The notes: generated by a model not told the origin, from the letters alone. DNA of 45,100 nucleotides from Christensenellaceae bacterium (GCA_948482865.1 CAOMHR010000001.1:1-45100), one strand, 5' to 3'. Shown: positions 33,506 to 40,974, counted from the first letter of the stretch. Numbers and translations: made by a program.

Positions 33506-33664
33506 AAGCACTATCATTATACCACGCTTATTCCGCGCCGTCAATGGTAGTGCTTATTATTTTTCCCTTTAAACCCGCCCCGCTTCGTTGCAGGGCAGGA
33601 AAACAAGGGCGTAGGTTCAACAGCTAACAAAACAATGCTCTCAAACCACACTACCATTATAATA
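33506..33664. promoter_or_regulatory. Three copies of an AATGGTAGTG motif around the late promoter
   Basis: AATGATAGTGCTT on minus (33518-33506), AATGGTAGTGCTT on plus (33543-33555), which together form a 13-bp inverted repeat with one mismatch framing the late promoter, and AATGGTAGTGTG on minus (33661-33650). The last one follows a TATAAT without a good -35. The gene just upstream codes for a RinA/ArpU-like regulator, the probable binder. The 90 bp between copies contains no ORF. Confidence 0.65.
33516..33544 (-). promoter_or_regulatory. Late operon promoter
   Basis: Minus strand: TTGACG (33544-33539), 17-bp spacer, TATAAT (33521-33516), ~30 nt upstream of the ATG at 33485. Both boxes overlap the arms of an inverted repeat. 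Confidence 0.75.
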
Positions 33665-33676
33665 CGGCTTTTTACT

Positions 33677-33702
33677 AAAAAACTCCTAATTTTTTGGAGT
33701 TT
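33677..33702 (-). terminator. Terminator at end of the early/middle operon
   Basis: Minus strand: AAACTCC/GGAGTTT stem with 9-nt loop followed by T6, overlapping the stop codon of the 33702-34103 gene. The stem sequence is the same as the palindromic operator arms (AAACTCC...GGAGTTT) at 41719-41738. Confidence 0.7.
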
Positions 33703-34103
33703 TACAAAATTTTAAAATGTTTAGCCCAATTATACGCCGCTAATAGAATTTGATTATGCCAATAATGATATGTGCTTTCCGGCAGACATAGTTCGTAACA
33801 AATTCGCTTAATGCTTTTGCGTTCTATATACCGTTTCTTAATAAGCTCGTCCTTCTGCTCCCATTTGAACTTTTCAAGCGTTTTTTCAAAAACAGTACAC
33901 CAGCCGCGTAACCGCTCTGTTTCGTATATAGCGCGTATCACCAACTGCTCCGCCCTGTTACCCGTTGATGCCTTTACGCGCTCTCCGTCCGGCGCAGAGC
34001 TATCGTAAGCCACAGCGCAGACCGCGTAGTTCTCCGCCTGGCTTTTATTCCATTTGTATTTGTAAAACTCACGCTCTATCGTCTTCCGCTGTTGCTTTGT
34101 CAT
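33702..34103 (-). CDS. Late transcriptional regulator, RinA/ArpU-like
   Basis: 133 residues. N-terminal region (TKQQRKTIEREFYKYKWNKSQAENYAVCAVAYDSS) and a C-terminal sigma-factor-like HTH (DELIKKRYIERKSIKRICYELCLPESTYHYWHNQILLAAYNWA) match the layout of RinA/ArpU-type activators that switch on phage late operons. It is the last gene before the late promoter. RBS AGGAG 8 nt before ATG. Confidence 0.72.
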   Translation of the reverse strand: MTKQQRKTIEREFYKYKWNKSQAENYAVCAVAYDSSAPDGERVKASTGNRAEQLVIRAIYETERLRGWCTVFEKTLEKFKWEQKDELIKKRYIERKSIKRICYELCLPESTYHYWHNQILLAAYNWAKHFKIL

Positions 34104-34121
34104 TCCGCTTTCTCCTTACGT

Positions 34122-34355
34122 TCATAGATTAATTAATAAATTAAGCTGTTCCGGTTCCTTGCTTTCAAACAAGCTACATTCCATCAGCTTTAATTGGCTA
34201 TCAATGCTTTTGGGACTATCGTTGCAGTCGCTCGGTTTCTCTTGAATGTACATACCGATTTGCCCGTGCTGTCCGCAGCCGAACTTAAACCACGTTTTAT
34301 TGCTGTTGTAGAATTTTTTATCACGGTTAAGATAAATACAATCAAAACAAGGCAT
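34122..34355 (-). CDS. Small Cys-containing phage protein, unknown
   Basis: 77 residues with Cys at CFDC (N-terminus), FGCGQHG and MECSLF; the arrangement could bind zinc. It lies between the methylase-like gene and the late regulator gene. Not recognised. Confidence 0.6.
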   Translation of the reverse strand: MPCFDCIYLNRDKKFYNSNKTWFKFGCGQHGQIGMYIQEKPSDCNDSPKSIDSQLKLMECSLFESKEPEQLNLLINL

Positions 34356-34359
34356 TTGA

Positions 34360-35040
34360 TTAGCCCCACTGTTCAGCCATTGCTTTGGCTATACCCTCAA
34401 AAGTCTTGCTACGTTGCTTTGCCCTGTCTTTTGTGAATAGTCCCTTATGTTTTTCGTTATGCTTTCCGCTATAACTTCCCGACGGACAAAACGTACCGAT
34501 AGGTTCAATTATGTTGGTCGGTTGCAAATTAGGAAGTCCTTTTAACCACAAGCAGGTTCGTTTCGTATAGAGATGTCCATATTCATAGGGTTGAATCATT
34601 TGAGTGTATTTTGGCAATCCGTAAATTTTACTTGGTATAGGATTTTCTACGCAGATTTTATCTGCATACTCACAGCTGTATAATTTCATAAAAAACTTTT
34701 TCGCTTCAATGCCTTGCAAATAACGCTCATAATTTAGTTTTCCACCTTTGTATAAGTGTCTTGCTCCCGCATTGGAAAGATATGTACAAGGTGGATGTGC
34801 AATTATTAAGTCCCACTTATCAACAAAATGTCTTTCAAAATCTTCCGTTCTAAACCAGATACCAAGACCGACTTCACGAACAAAATAAGGATTTAAAATT
34901 TTTAATACGTCATCCTTAATATGCCACTCAGGATGTCCACCACTGCAATCCAAAATATCACAAGAATAAGCTTCGTGTCCTTTTTCTCTGAAAGCTATAC
35001 AGACACGTTGACTTTCTTCACAAGCAACTAAAACTCTCAT
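34360..35040 (-). CDS. Phage C5-cytosine methylase-like protein
   Basis: 226 residues. Rossmann-type start (MRVLVACEESQRVCIAFREKGHEAYSCDI), a PPC motif in LIIAHPPCTYLSNAG (motif IV, catalytic Cys) and ENP in CVENPIPSKIYG (motif VI; usual form ENV). This is the common short 'DNA cytosine methyltransferase-like' phage family, which lacks a large target-recognition domain. It might modify phage DNA against host restriction; activity unproven. RBS AAGGTG 4 nt before ATG. Confidence 0.75.
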   Translation of the reverse strand: MRVLVACEESQRVCIAFREKGHEAYSCDILDCSGGHPEWHIKDDVLKILNPYFVREVGLGIWFRTEDFERHFVDKWDLIIAHPPCTYLSNAGARHLYKGGKLNYERYLQGIEAKKFFMKLYSCEYADKICVENPIPSKIYGLPKYTQMIQPYEYGHLYTKRTCLWLKGLPNLQPTNIIEPIGTFCPSGSYSGKHNEKHKGLFTKDRAKQRSKTFEGIAKAMAEQWG

Positions 35041-35048
35041 TGCACACC

Positions 35049-35522
35049 TTAAAACGGAATATCCGAATCATCTTCAAGATCTTGAAGACGCGGTTTATTC
35101 CCGAACATTGACTGTTGTTTGGGCGGTGCCACGTAATCACTCGCCGTTCGACTTGCTTGTCCGCGCGGTATATCGTGTCCGACATCATCGCCGAATTCGT
35201 TTGACTGTTTCGGAGTTAAAAACTCTACGTCTTGCACTTGTATTTCATTAGCGGTCTTTTTATCACCGTTCTTATCTTCATAGCTACGGTTCTGCAGACT
35301 TCCGGTTATAGCTATCTTATTGCCTTTACGCACGTATCTGGCTATCGACTCGGCAATACTTCTCCAAGCCTGACAGCTGAAAAAGTCTGTGTCGTAACCG
35401 CCGTCCGCGGTCTTGTAGTTCCTGCTCACCGCTATCGAAAAGCGGCATACCGATACACCCGAGCTTGTTTCCGTTAACTCTGGGTCTCTCGTTAAATTGC
35501 CTATTAAAAATACTCTGTTCAT
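35049..35522 (-). CDS. ssb: Single-stranded DNA-binding protein
   Basis: 157 residues: OB-fold N-terminal ~110 residues beginning MNRVFLIGNLTRDPELTETSSGVSVCRFSIAVSRN, a flexible Gln/Pro-rich linker, and the acidic SSB tail DDSDIPF. It protects single-stranded DNA in replication and recombination and recruits partners through its tail. It works with the ERF annealing protein and nuclease genes nearby. Confidence 0.95.
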   Translation of the reverse strand: MNRVFLIGNLTRDPELTETSSGVSVCRFSIAVSRNYKTADGGYDTDFFSCQAWRSIAESIARYVRKGNKIAITGSLQNRSYEDKNGDKKTANEIQVQDVEFLTPKQSNEFGDDVGHDIPRGQASRTASDYVAPPKQQSMFGNKPRLQDLEDDSDIPF

Positions 35523-35534
35523 TTTAAATTTCTC

Positions 35535-36572
35535 CTAATATTTAATAAAATTTTTTCCATAAATCTTGTTAATTTCGTCTATACAATGAGCCATACCTAA
35601 CCCGTCTTTTGTTGGTTTCCATAAGCCGTCCGTATCGTAAGCACCGCCACCCATACAATACTCATACTGTCTTGGGTGAGTTTTCTTTAAGCGTTGGAAA
35701 CGGCTTTCGCCTTTTTCAAGGTGTACGCCGAAGCTGCAGAATATGCAGCCTGTCCTCTCGCACTTCGTAGTACATAATTTTTGTCCGCAATCACAAAGCA
35801 AGTCATTGTACTTCTCTGCGCTATCACGCTCTCCATAGACAACTTCCCCATAAACGCTTGCTATGGGTAGATTGTATCTTTTTATGTATTGAAGAATATC
35901 TTGATTAGTCCAAAACGAAAGCGGTTTACTCGTTGGTTTGTTGCTTTCAAAAGCATTACAACCTGTTTTTAACCACGCATTAGTCCTTCGTTGGCTTTCT
36001 TCGGCAAGTGTTCCAACAATACTAACCTTGTTATTTTTCTTACACCAATCGTCAAGTGGTTTTTCTTTCATAATTCCGCAACAATAAGAGCTAATATTAA
36101 AATCTAATTCAGTAAGCGATTTCCATTTTCCATATCTTTCTTTACGAAACTCGCTTACACCCTTTGTTTTGCAATCAATACCGTTTAACCTTTCATTTGC
36201 AAATTGGCTGCCACGCCGAGCATAATAAATTGTCAAAGCTATATCTTTGCTAATAAACGGATAGCCATACTTCCGTATAACTTCGTCAAATCGCGTTTTC
36301 GGTCGCAGTATCGTTACATTATCGAAAGTCTTAACAAACGACTGTATTTCGGGATATTCAAGTCCCGTGTTTACGAATATGGCTTCAATATCGTGATACA
36401 TTTGACGAACGATATGTAAAAGCACAGTACTATCTTTACCGCCGCTGAATGAAACATAAACGCCGTTAGTGCCGTAATAGCTTACCCACTCTCTTATGCG
36501 AGCCTGTGTTTTTTTGATTTTTAAGTCAAGCGGATAGGCTTGTAATATTTTTAATTCATCTTTACTCGGCAT
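35535..36572 (-). CDS. PAPS-reductase/ATP-pyrophosphatase-like phage protein
   Basis: 345 residues from ATG at 36572 (AGGGG 6 nt upstream; a TTG six bases earlier is the alternative). ATP-binding PP-loop SGGKDS at residues 43-48, followed by the adenosine-phosphosulfate-reductase-like pattern AIFVNTGLEYPEIQSFVKTF. The C-terminal third contains Cys clusters (LCDCGQKLCTTKCERTGCIFCSFG) that could hold a metal or Fe-S cluster. Phage members of this family are widespread; proposed roles include DNA or nucleotide modification, such as phosphorothioate-type chemistry, but none is established here. Confidence 0.8.
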   Translation of the reverse strand: MPSKDELKILQAYPLDLKIKKTQARIREWVSYYGTNGVYVSFSGGKDSTVLLHIVRQMYHDIEAIFVNTGLEYPEIQSFVKTFDNVTILRPKTRFDEVIRKYGYPFISKDIALTIYYARRGSQFANERLNGIDCKTKGVSEFRKERYGKWKSLTELDFNISSYCCGIMKEKPLDDWCKKNNKVSIVGTLAEESQRRTNAWLKTGCNAFESNKPTSKPLSFWTNQDILQYIKRYNLPIASVYGEVVYGERDSAEKYNDLLCDCGQKLCTTKCERTGCIFCSFGVHLEKGESRFQRLKKTHPRQYEYCMGGGAYDTDGLWKPTKDGLGMAHCIDEINKIYGKNFIKY

Positions 36573-36574
36573 TA

Positions 36575-36919
36575 TCAACCCCTAAAATATTTCTTAATTT
36601 CTCTTATAGCTGCATCAGCCCCATAGCATACTGTCGCGTAGTATCCGGCGTTATTCAGCTTACCTGTCCACAACAGCTGCTCTTTTGTCGGCTTACACGT
36701 AACGTCGCGTTTAAGCTCTATAAACAAGCCGTGATAGCCATTATTTGCAATGGGGATGAACAAGTCGGGAAAACCCTTGCGCATACCTAACCGCTTCAAT
36801 TTGGCGCCGTAGCGGGCGCTGCGCTTGCCTTCGTTTGCGATATGTATCACGTCTATTCCGCTGTATTCGCAGAACTGAATTACCGCTTCCTGTTCGCTTG
36901 CTTCTGTCTTAACCGCCAT
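36575..36919 (-). CDS. VRR-NUC domain nuclease
   Basis: 114 residues, the usual size for stand-alone phage VRR-NUC proteins. E...DVIHIANEG, KRLGMRKGFPDLFIPIANNGYHGLFIELKRD and KPTKEQLLW show the PD-(D/E)xK core: Asp in PDLF, Glu-x-Lys in IELK. It probably processes branched DNA or recombination intermediates. It overlaps the replication gene stop by one base (TAATG). Confidence 0.9.
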   Translation of the reverse strand: MAVKTEASEQEAVIQFCEYSGIDVIHIANEGKRSARYGAKLKRLGMRKGFPDLFIPIANNGYHGLFIELKRDVTCKPTKEQLLWTGKLNNAGYYATVCYGADAAIREIKKYFRG

Positions 36920-37686
36920 TACTTGTTCTCCTTAACGTCGAAATATCCGCCGCGTACAGCTCTTTTTAATGCTTCCGCTTTTGAACTGTCATCGTTCTGA
37001 TAAGCAAAGTCAAGCCGAACTATAATGTCGTATATCTTGTCGTTTGTGAGTTTTCTATTGTTCATATTACAATGCTGAATAAACGCCCAAAAAGCATCGC
37101 GGTAACTTCCGGTAATGCCGCAACCGTCAAAGATATCGTCGTAACTTTCACGCGCGTACGCGTTTGTTTCTTCTTTCTTACTTACTTCTTTATCATTTAA
37201 TTTAATTTTATTTAATTTTATTTCATTTAATATAGGGCTGGAATTGTTTACACTTTTCCAAAAAATGTTTACACTTTTGCCGCTTTTGTCTACATTTTCG
37301 ATAAAATCGTATACGATAGGTAGTGCGTACTCTTTTTCGAATACCACCTTTTGACTTCGCTTATACGTTGTAAGGTACGTTTCTTGACAGCGTTTACTCG
37401 TCAATATTCCGTGCTTTTGGAACATGTCCGCGTCGAATACTCCACGCCTTACCGCGCATGCTACTATTTCGGATACGCAGTTCCGACCCACCGTGTCCAA
37501 GCACCGTTCACGAATGAACAAGAGCTGCGTATCTATATCCCATTTTACATAGTAACCGTGTTCGCCTATAAATTGTTGCAGTTTCCTTACGGTTGCCCAA
37601 CCTTTTATTCCGAATTCGGCTTCTATCAGTTTGATTTCATCGGCATCATCGACATCAAGCGGAATTGTTTTAACTCCGCGTTTCAT
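36919..37686 (-). CDS. DUF4373 (Lin1244/Lin1753-like) replication protein
   Basis: 255 residues. The N-terminal ~95 residues match the Lin1244/Lin1753 N-terminal domain of phage replication initiators: EIKLIEAEFGIKGWATVRKLQQFIGEHGYYVKWD. The middle (residues ~128-165) is low complexity Lys/Asn/Ser and encodes a run of DNA direct repeats; the C-terminal ~80 residues are helical, DnaD-like. It probably binds the origin within its own gene and loads host replication proteins. No phage helicase is recognised, so the host one would be used. Confidence 0.8.
   Translation of the reverse strand: MKRGVKTIPLDVDDADEIKLIEAEFGIKGWATVRKLQQFIGEHGYYVKWDIDTQLLFIRERCLDTVGRNCVSEIVACAVRRGVFDADMFQKHGILTSKRCQETYLTTYKRSQKVVFEKEYALPIVYDFIENVDKSGKSVNIFWKSVNNSSPILNEIKLNKIKLNDKEVSKKEETNAYARESYDDIFDGCGITGSYRDAFWAFIQHCNMNNRKLTNDKIYDIIVRLDFAYQNDDSSKAEALKRAVRGGYFDVKENK
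37191..37298. other. Candidate phage origin of replication (iterons + AT-rich block)
   Basis: Inside the replication gene: three direct repeats exactly 21 bp apart, TGTTTACACTTTT (37245-37257), the same (37266-37278) and TGTCTACATTTT (37287-37298), next to a 44-bp almost pure AT block (37191-37234) made of repeated ATTTAATTTT-like units. The layout parallels lambda, where the origin lies within O. Confidence 0.65.
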
Positions 37687-37695
37687 TGTGTCTCC

Positions 37696-38331
37696 TTATG
37701 CTACGTCTTCTCGTATAGCACGTTCAAGTGCTGAATACAGTTTATTGAACTCTTCGTCGCTAAGGTCGTTCACTTTCTTTCTGGCGCCGAGATTGTTTTC
37801 TATCCATTGCGTTATCTCTTCCGCCTGTATTTCCGTGCCTTTGATAAGGTCCTGTATCTTACGCGCTTTTGAATACTCCTGCTTCTTCCTGCGCTCTTCT
37901 TCTACTGCCGCTTCTACGGCTTGTACGGTCTTGGAACGCGTACCTTGCGGTTGTTCTCCCTGCTGCATATCCAGCGCCTCCGTTTCCACTATTTCATATG
38001 CCAGTAAGTATAAGTATCTTCTTACATAAGTCTCTGCTGCGCCCAGATTCTGAACCGGATGACAGCCCCTAAGCTCCGCGCCGCGCAACGGCGAAGTAAA
38101 GACTATCTTTTCGTTTGAGTCTTCTGTGTTGTAAAGCGTAAGCGTGCCTTCGTCGTCTGAAAAACTTACTACCGACAACAACCCGAGTTCTTTTTCAAGT
38201 TTCGTTGTGTGCGGCAGAATGTCCGACAAATCGAAATATTTATAGCCGACGCCTTTGTTGTTGCCGCTCTGTTTCAAGCCGGCTTCTTTGAGTTTTTGCC
38301 TTGCTTCCGCAAGTTTTTGGTAAATGTTCAT
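37696..38331 (-). CDS. ERF-family single-strand annealing protein
   Basis: 211 residues. The N-terminal ~125 residues show the ERF core: KGVGYKYFDLSDILPHTTKLEKELGLLSVV and GCHPVQNLGAAETYVRRYLYLLAYEIVE. A charged helical linker and C-terminal domain follow. ERF proteins anneal homologous single strands during phage recombination and genome circularisation. Neighbouring genes encode SSB and a VRR-NUC nuclease, consistent with a recombination module. Confidence 0.88.
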   Translation of the reverse strand: MNIYQKLAEARQKLKEAGLKQSGNNKGVGYKYFDLSDILPHTTKLEKELGLLSVVSFSDDEGTLTLYNTEDSNEKIVFTSPLRGAELRGCHPVQNLGAAETYVRRYLYLLAYEIVETEALDMQQGEQPQGTRSKTVQAVEAAVEEERRKKQEYSKARKIQDLIKGTEIQAEEITQWIENNLGARKKVNDLSDEEFNKLYSALERAIREDVA

Positions 38332-38903
38332 ACCGTTGTCTTCTCCTTGTTTTTTTTGTTTATATTAAACGGACATCTTTCCGAAGGGAAAGGCTCCGGT
38401 TTAAAACAGTAATGTATTCTCCTTATTACTTGAGGTACGTTCCTTTCTTCAAGTTTTTGTCCCGTCTGCCTGCATATCGGGATATCAACGTCATACGCAA
38501 GATTTATGCACTTGCCGCAGCCGTTCTTGCAAAGCCGCTCCCATTTCTGACGTGCTTCTTCTTCGCGCTGTTGTTGGAGTTTATCCGCACGACGACGTTC
38601 TTTGATTGCCCTTGCTTTGGCTTGTAGCTCCGTATTCAGACGTGTTACTTCTTCGTCTATCTCAACAGTAGGAAACGCCCCACTATCGCCGCACAATTTC
38701 GCACAGGCGACTATGTAGCTTAGATTACGGGCATTGCTTTCAATTGCATAATCGGCGCAGTGTGCGGCTTCCTGACCCAGCCAATACATTTTCTGCTTGC
38801 CGTTTATCGCGCCAGAAAACAAGCCGTAACACTCGTTTAAAAAGTGAATATTCTTGCGCTCTTGCGATAAAACGACTGCGCCGTTTTCTATGCTTAATCT
38901 CAT
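38328..38903 (-). CDS. Phage early protein with coiled coil and Cys cluster
   Basis: 191 residues, not recognised. Residues ~85-125 are a charged coiled coil (EVTRLNTELQAKARAIKERRRADKLQQQREEEARQKWERL), followed by a Cys-rich stretch (CKNGCGKCINLAYDVDIPICRQTG) suggestive of zinc binding. It overlaps both neighbouring genes by 4 nt and is part of the ERF operon. Confidence 0.65.
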   Translation of the reverse strand: MRLSIENGAVVLSQERKNIHFLNECYGLFSGAINGKQKMYWLGQEAAHCADYAIESNARNLSYIVACAKLCGDSGAFPTVEIDEEVTRLNTELQAKARAIKERRRADKLQQQREEEARQKWERLCKNGCGKCINLAYDVDIPICRQTGQKLEERNVPQVIRRIHYCFKPEPFPSERCPFNINKKNKEKTTV

Positions 38904-39061
38904 ACCCTATCCTTTTCGGTTATACGCTTTGCTTTTTCCTTACCAAACTCGTGCCAGAACCTATCCCACCATTCGTCCGAACGGTTCTTGAAATGGTCGT
39001 CATACAAAGGCAGAATCGTTGTAAGACATACTGCATACTTCGCGCTATTCATTGCTTTCAC
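38900..39061 (-). CDS. 53-residue phage protein, unknown
   Basis: Short gene from GTG at 39061 (AGGAG 8 nt upstream) to TGA at 38902-38900. Its start overlaps the upstream stop (GTGA) and its stop overlaps the next start (ATGA). Aromatic and charged: DDHFKNRSDEWWDRFWHEFGKE, then a basic tail. Both overlaps and the ribosome site argue that it is real. No family known. Confidence 0.7.
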   Translation of the reverse strand: MKAMNSAKYAVCLTTILPLYDDHFKNRSDEWWDRFWHEFGKEKAKRITEKDRV

Positions 39062-39363
39062 GATACATTCTCCTGCATATTACGTAATTCTTCTTCTGCC
39101 GCCTGCCGGCACGTGTCTTCGGTCAAAAACCATTCCTTGCCGAGTTCGTTATAATAGTGCCTGCGCCCTGCTTCGGTAAGCGTGCAATCGTCAGTAAATA
39201 CGCAGTCTGCTCCCAAAAACTCAACTGTGTCGGCATAGATATAGATTTCGTCACCGTAAATCTCGTAGACGTGTATTTTGTCGCCTATCTTGCAAGGCGG
39301 TTCAGTTATGAAACCGTAATTTTTGTTCTGCTGAATTGGTTGTCCCATAATCTGTACCAACAC
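39058..39363 (-). CDS. Early phage protein, unknown
   Basis: 101 residues from GTG at 39363, or 96 from ATG at 39348; no clear ribosome site decides. Beta-rich first half (ITEPPCKIGDKIHVYEIYGDEIYIYADTVEFLG) like a small SH3-type fold, then a helical acidic C-terminus. Position in the early operon suggests DNA metabolism or host takeover; nothing more can be said. Confidence 0.55.
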   Translation of the reverse strand: MLVQIMGQPIQQNKNYGFITEPPCKIGDKIHVYEIYGDEIYIYADTVEFLGADCVFTDDCTLTEAGRRHYYNELGKEWFLTEDTCRQAAEEELRNMQENVS

Positions 39364-39374
39364 CTTAATAATGC

Positions 39375-40031
39375 TTATTCTTTAATTTTCTTAAAAAAAT
39401 TTTCGAACACAGTGCTACCGAACTGTCCCTTTGTTATTTCAATAATTTCAGCAACCGTATACTTTTCTTTCTTTTCTTTAATGCTATCTAAAAACTGTTG
39501 TGTCCCCGCGCGGCAAGCACCGGTTATGACTCTATACGCTATCACTGCTTCGTTATATGTAAGCTCGCTTTCCAGCATTAAATGGCTGTACTGTTCGGCT
39601 CCGCGATCTTCTGATTTTTTGAACGCTATATCGAGAACTCCTTCTTTAAAAGTTCTGCAATGCGCATAATATTCTCCATCACAAACTACATTCTTGCCTT
39701 TTATCTTTCCGACATAATAGGTGTATTGTCCCATTGTTTTACGCACTTTTATGTGGGTAAGAATACCATCACAGAAAAGATAATTTCCTTCTTTGTAATC
39801 ACCGTCTTTTAAGTGGCGACAGTTTCGATTCGTTATCTGCGTGCCACGAAGGTAAAGCGAACCGCCTACTGTAAGGTTCTCGGGTAAACTCGTTATCTGC
39901 GTGCCGCTAAGGTCGAGCCAACCGCCTACTGTAAGGTTCTCGGGTAAACTCGTTATCTGCGTGCCACGAAGGTAAAGCGAACCGCCGTTTTCTTCCATCA
40001 TTTTTTCAAGTTCTTGCTTTGTGTAATTCAT
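39375..40031 (-). CDS. Leucine-rich-repeat phage protein
   Basis: 218 residues. Residues ~17-78 carry LRR units of 20 residues with near-identical sequence (LYLRGTQITSLPENLTVGG), encoded by 60-bp tandem repeats. The C-terminal ~140 residues are a mixed alpha/beta region with the conserved look of gut-phage LRR proteins (DGILTHIKVRKTMGQYTYYVGKIKGKNVVCDGEYYAHC). Function unknown; LRR proteins usually bind other proteins. RBS AAGGAG about 8 nt before ATG. Confidence 0.75.
   Translation of the reverse strand: MNYTKQELEKMMEENGGSLYLRGTQITSLPENLTVGGWLDLSGTQITSLPENLTVGGSLYLRGTQITNRNCRHLKDGDYKEGNYLFCDGILTHIKVRKTMGQYTYYVGKIKGKNVVCDGEYYAHCRTFKEGVLDIAFKKSEDRGAEQYSHLMLESELTYNEAVIAYRVITGACRAGTQQFLDSIKEKKEKYTVAEIIEITKGQFGSTVFENFFKKIKE
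39831..39986. repeat. 60-bp tandem repeats in the LRR gene
   Basis: Two full units (39831-39890, 39891-39950) and a partial third (39951-39986). Units 1 and 2 differ at five or six positions, all in the middle; units 1 and 3 are identical over the shared 36 bp. Confidence 0.9.
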
Positions 40032-40055
40032 ATTTTGTCTCCTTGTTTTTATTTT

Positions 40056-40373
40056 TTATTCCCAATTATAATTGTTTTCGCACATACTCTTCATCTTCTT
40101 CAATGAGCCGAACGGCATTCTGAAAAATTTACTGCTTTTACTCGCCGCGTAGCGACCAGTCCAACGCTTACCTTCTTTCCATAAAAGAAAATCGCCGTAT
40201 TCGCCTTTGGCTTGCCACTCGCCGTCTGCAGTCTGTTCCCACTCCATACCTTTTGCATTCGATTGCACTTCCGTCTTTTGCTTGGGTTCAAAGTCCGTCT
40301 CGCAGTAGCCTTTGTATGCCATAGGCTTACGACAGCTCATTAACTTATTGCAATTTTTACACTGTCCGTACAT
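40056..40373 (-). CDS. Small phage protein with zinc-ribbon-like N-terminus
   Basis: 105 residues. N-terminal CKNCNKLMSCRKPMAYKGYC offers four Cys in a zinc-knuckle pattern; the rest is basic with WEQTADGEWQAKGEYGDFLLWKEGKRW. Not recognised. RBS GGAGAG 4 nt before ATG. Early operon. Confidence 0.6.
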   Translation of the reverse strand: MYGQCKNCNKLMSCRKPMAYKGYCETDFEPKQKTEVQSNAKGMEWEQTADGEWQAKGEYGDFLLWKEGKRWTGRYAASKSSKFFRMPFGSLKKMKSMCENNYNWE

Positions 40374-40389
40374 TTAACTCTCCGTCCTT

Positions 40390-40557
40390 TTAATTGCTAT
40401 CTTTAAATTTAGCCAACTGCGATTCGCTTATGCGGTACAACCTGCCGCCAACACAGTGCGCACGCAGTTTACCCTTACGTATCCAATCCCACACGGTGAT
40501 ACGTTTAACACTGAACATTTCAGCAACTTCTTGAGCTGTATAAAGTTTTTCTGTCAT
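40390..40557 (-). CDS. Excisionase-like HTH protein
   Basis: 55 residues from ATG at 40557 (AAGGAG 7 nt upstream); the frame is open further upstream, but that part overlaps the neighbouring gene. MerR/excisionase-family winged HTH: YTAQEVAEMFSVKRITVWDWIRKGKLRAHCVGGRLYRIS. It probably acts as Xis with the integrase, or as an early regulator. Candidate binding repeats lie at both phage ends and at 41051-41088. Confidence 0.75.
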   Translation of the reverse strand: MTEKLYTAQEVAEMFSVKRITVWDWIRKGKLRAHCVGGRLYRISESQLAKFKDSN

Positions 40558-40558
40558 A

Positions 40559-40759
40559 TCAGTTCTCCTTTTTTCCAAAGCACTCAGACACTTCATCAAG
40601 AGTTACGCCGAGCGCCTTCGCTATCTTTGCAGCAGTGGTTATACTCGGCGTACTCATACCACGCCTGTACTGCCTTATCGATTCTCTTTCAAGTCCCGCA
40701 ACTCTCGCAAAATTTTTAGGATTAAATCCGCGGGATATTATTAATTCTTCAAACGTCAT
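40559..40759 (-). CDS. XRE-family HTH regulator
   Basis: 66 residues, a single Cro/CI-type HTH domain (FARVAGLERESIRQYRRGMSTPSITTAAKIAKALGVTLDEV). It is in the early operon just before the excisionase-like gene. Probably an early gene regulator. RBS AGGAG 7 nt before ATG. Confidence 0.8.
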   Translation of the reverse strand: MTFEELIISRGFNPKNFARVAGLERESIRQYRRGMSTPSITTAAKIAKALGVTLDEVSECFGKKEN

Positions 40760-40782
40760 TAACTATCTCCTTTGATTGATTT

Positions 40783-40974
40783 TTAATAAGATTTGCTGGT
40801 GTAATTGTTGCTCTTCTCGCTTTTTTGTTTAGAAATTAGTTTTTCATTTTTTTTATCGTAATGTCTATCGACTAACATATTAATTAAGATCGACAACGAC
40901 ATTCCTAAACTTAAACATCCAAGGCAAAAACTTATCCCGCACAGCACTAATGTTGTTATTGAAACTGTTATCAT
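40783..40974 (-). CDS. Small single-span membrane protein, phage early gene
   Basis: 63 residues: residues ~5-33 form one long or two short hydrophobic helices with Cys (TTLVLCGISFCLGCLSLGMSLSILINML), then a basic Lys/Ser/Asn-rich tail. AGGAG 5 nt before ATG is strong, so the gene is real. First gene of the early operon; small early membrane proteins may act in superinfection control. Confidence 0.65.
   Translation of the reverse strand: MITVSITTLVLCGISFCLGCLSLGMSLSILINMLVDRHYDKKNEKLISKQKSEKSNNYTSKSY

Noticed and set aside
33620..33650. GTTTGAGAGCATTGTTTTGT on the minus strand looks like the first half of a type II CRISPR repeat, and a solitary repeat could be an RNA anti-CRISPR.
   Set aside because: Only the first ~12 bases resemble such repeats, there is no second unit, no leader and no cas gene. 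The match can be chance.
39831..39986. Diversity-generating retroelement variable region in the LRR gene.
   Set aside because: There is no reverse transcriptase gene and no template repeat with adenine-specific differences.
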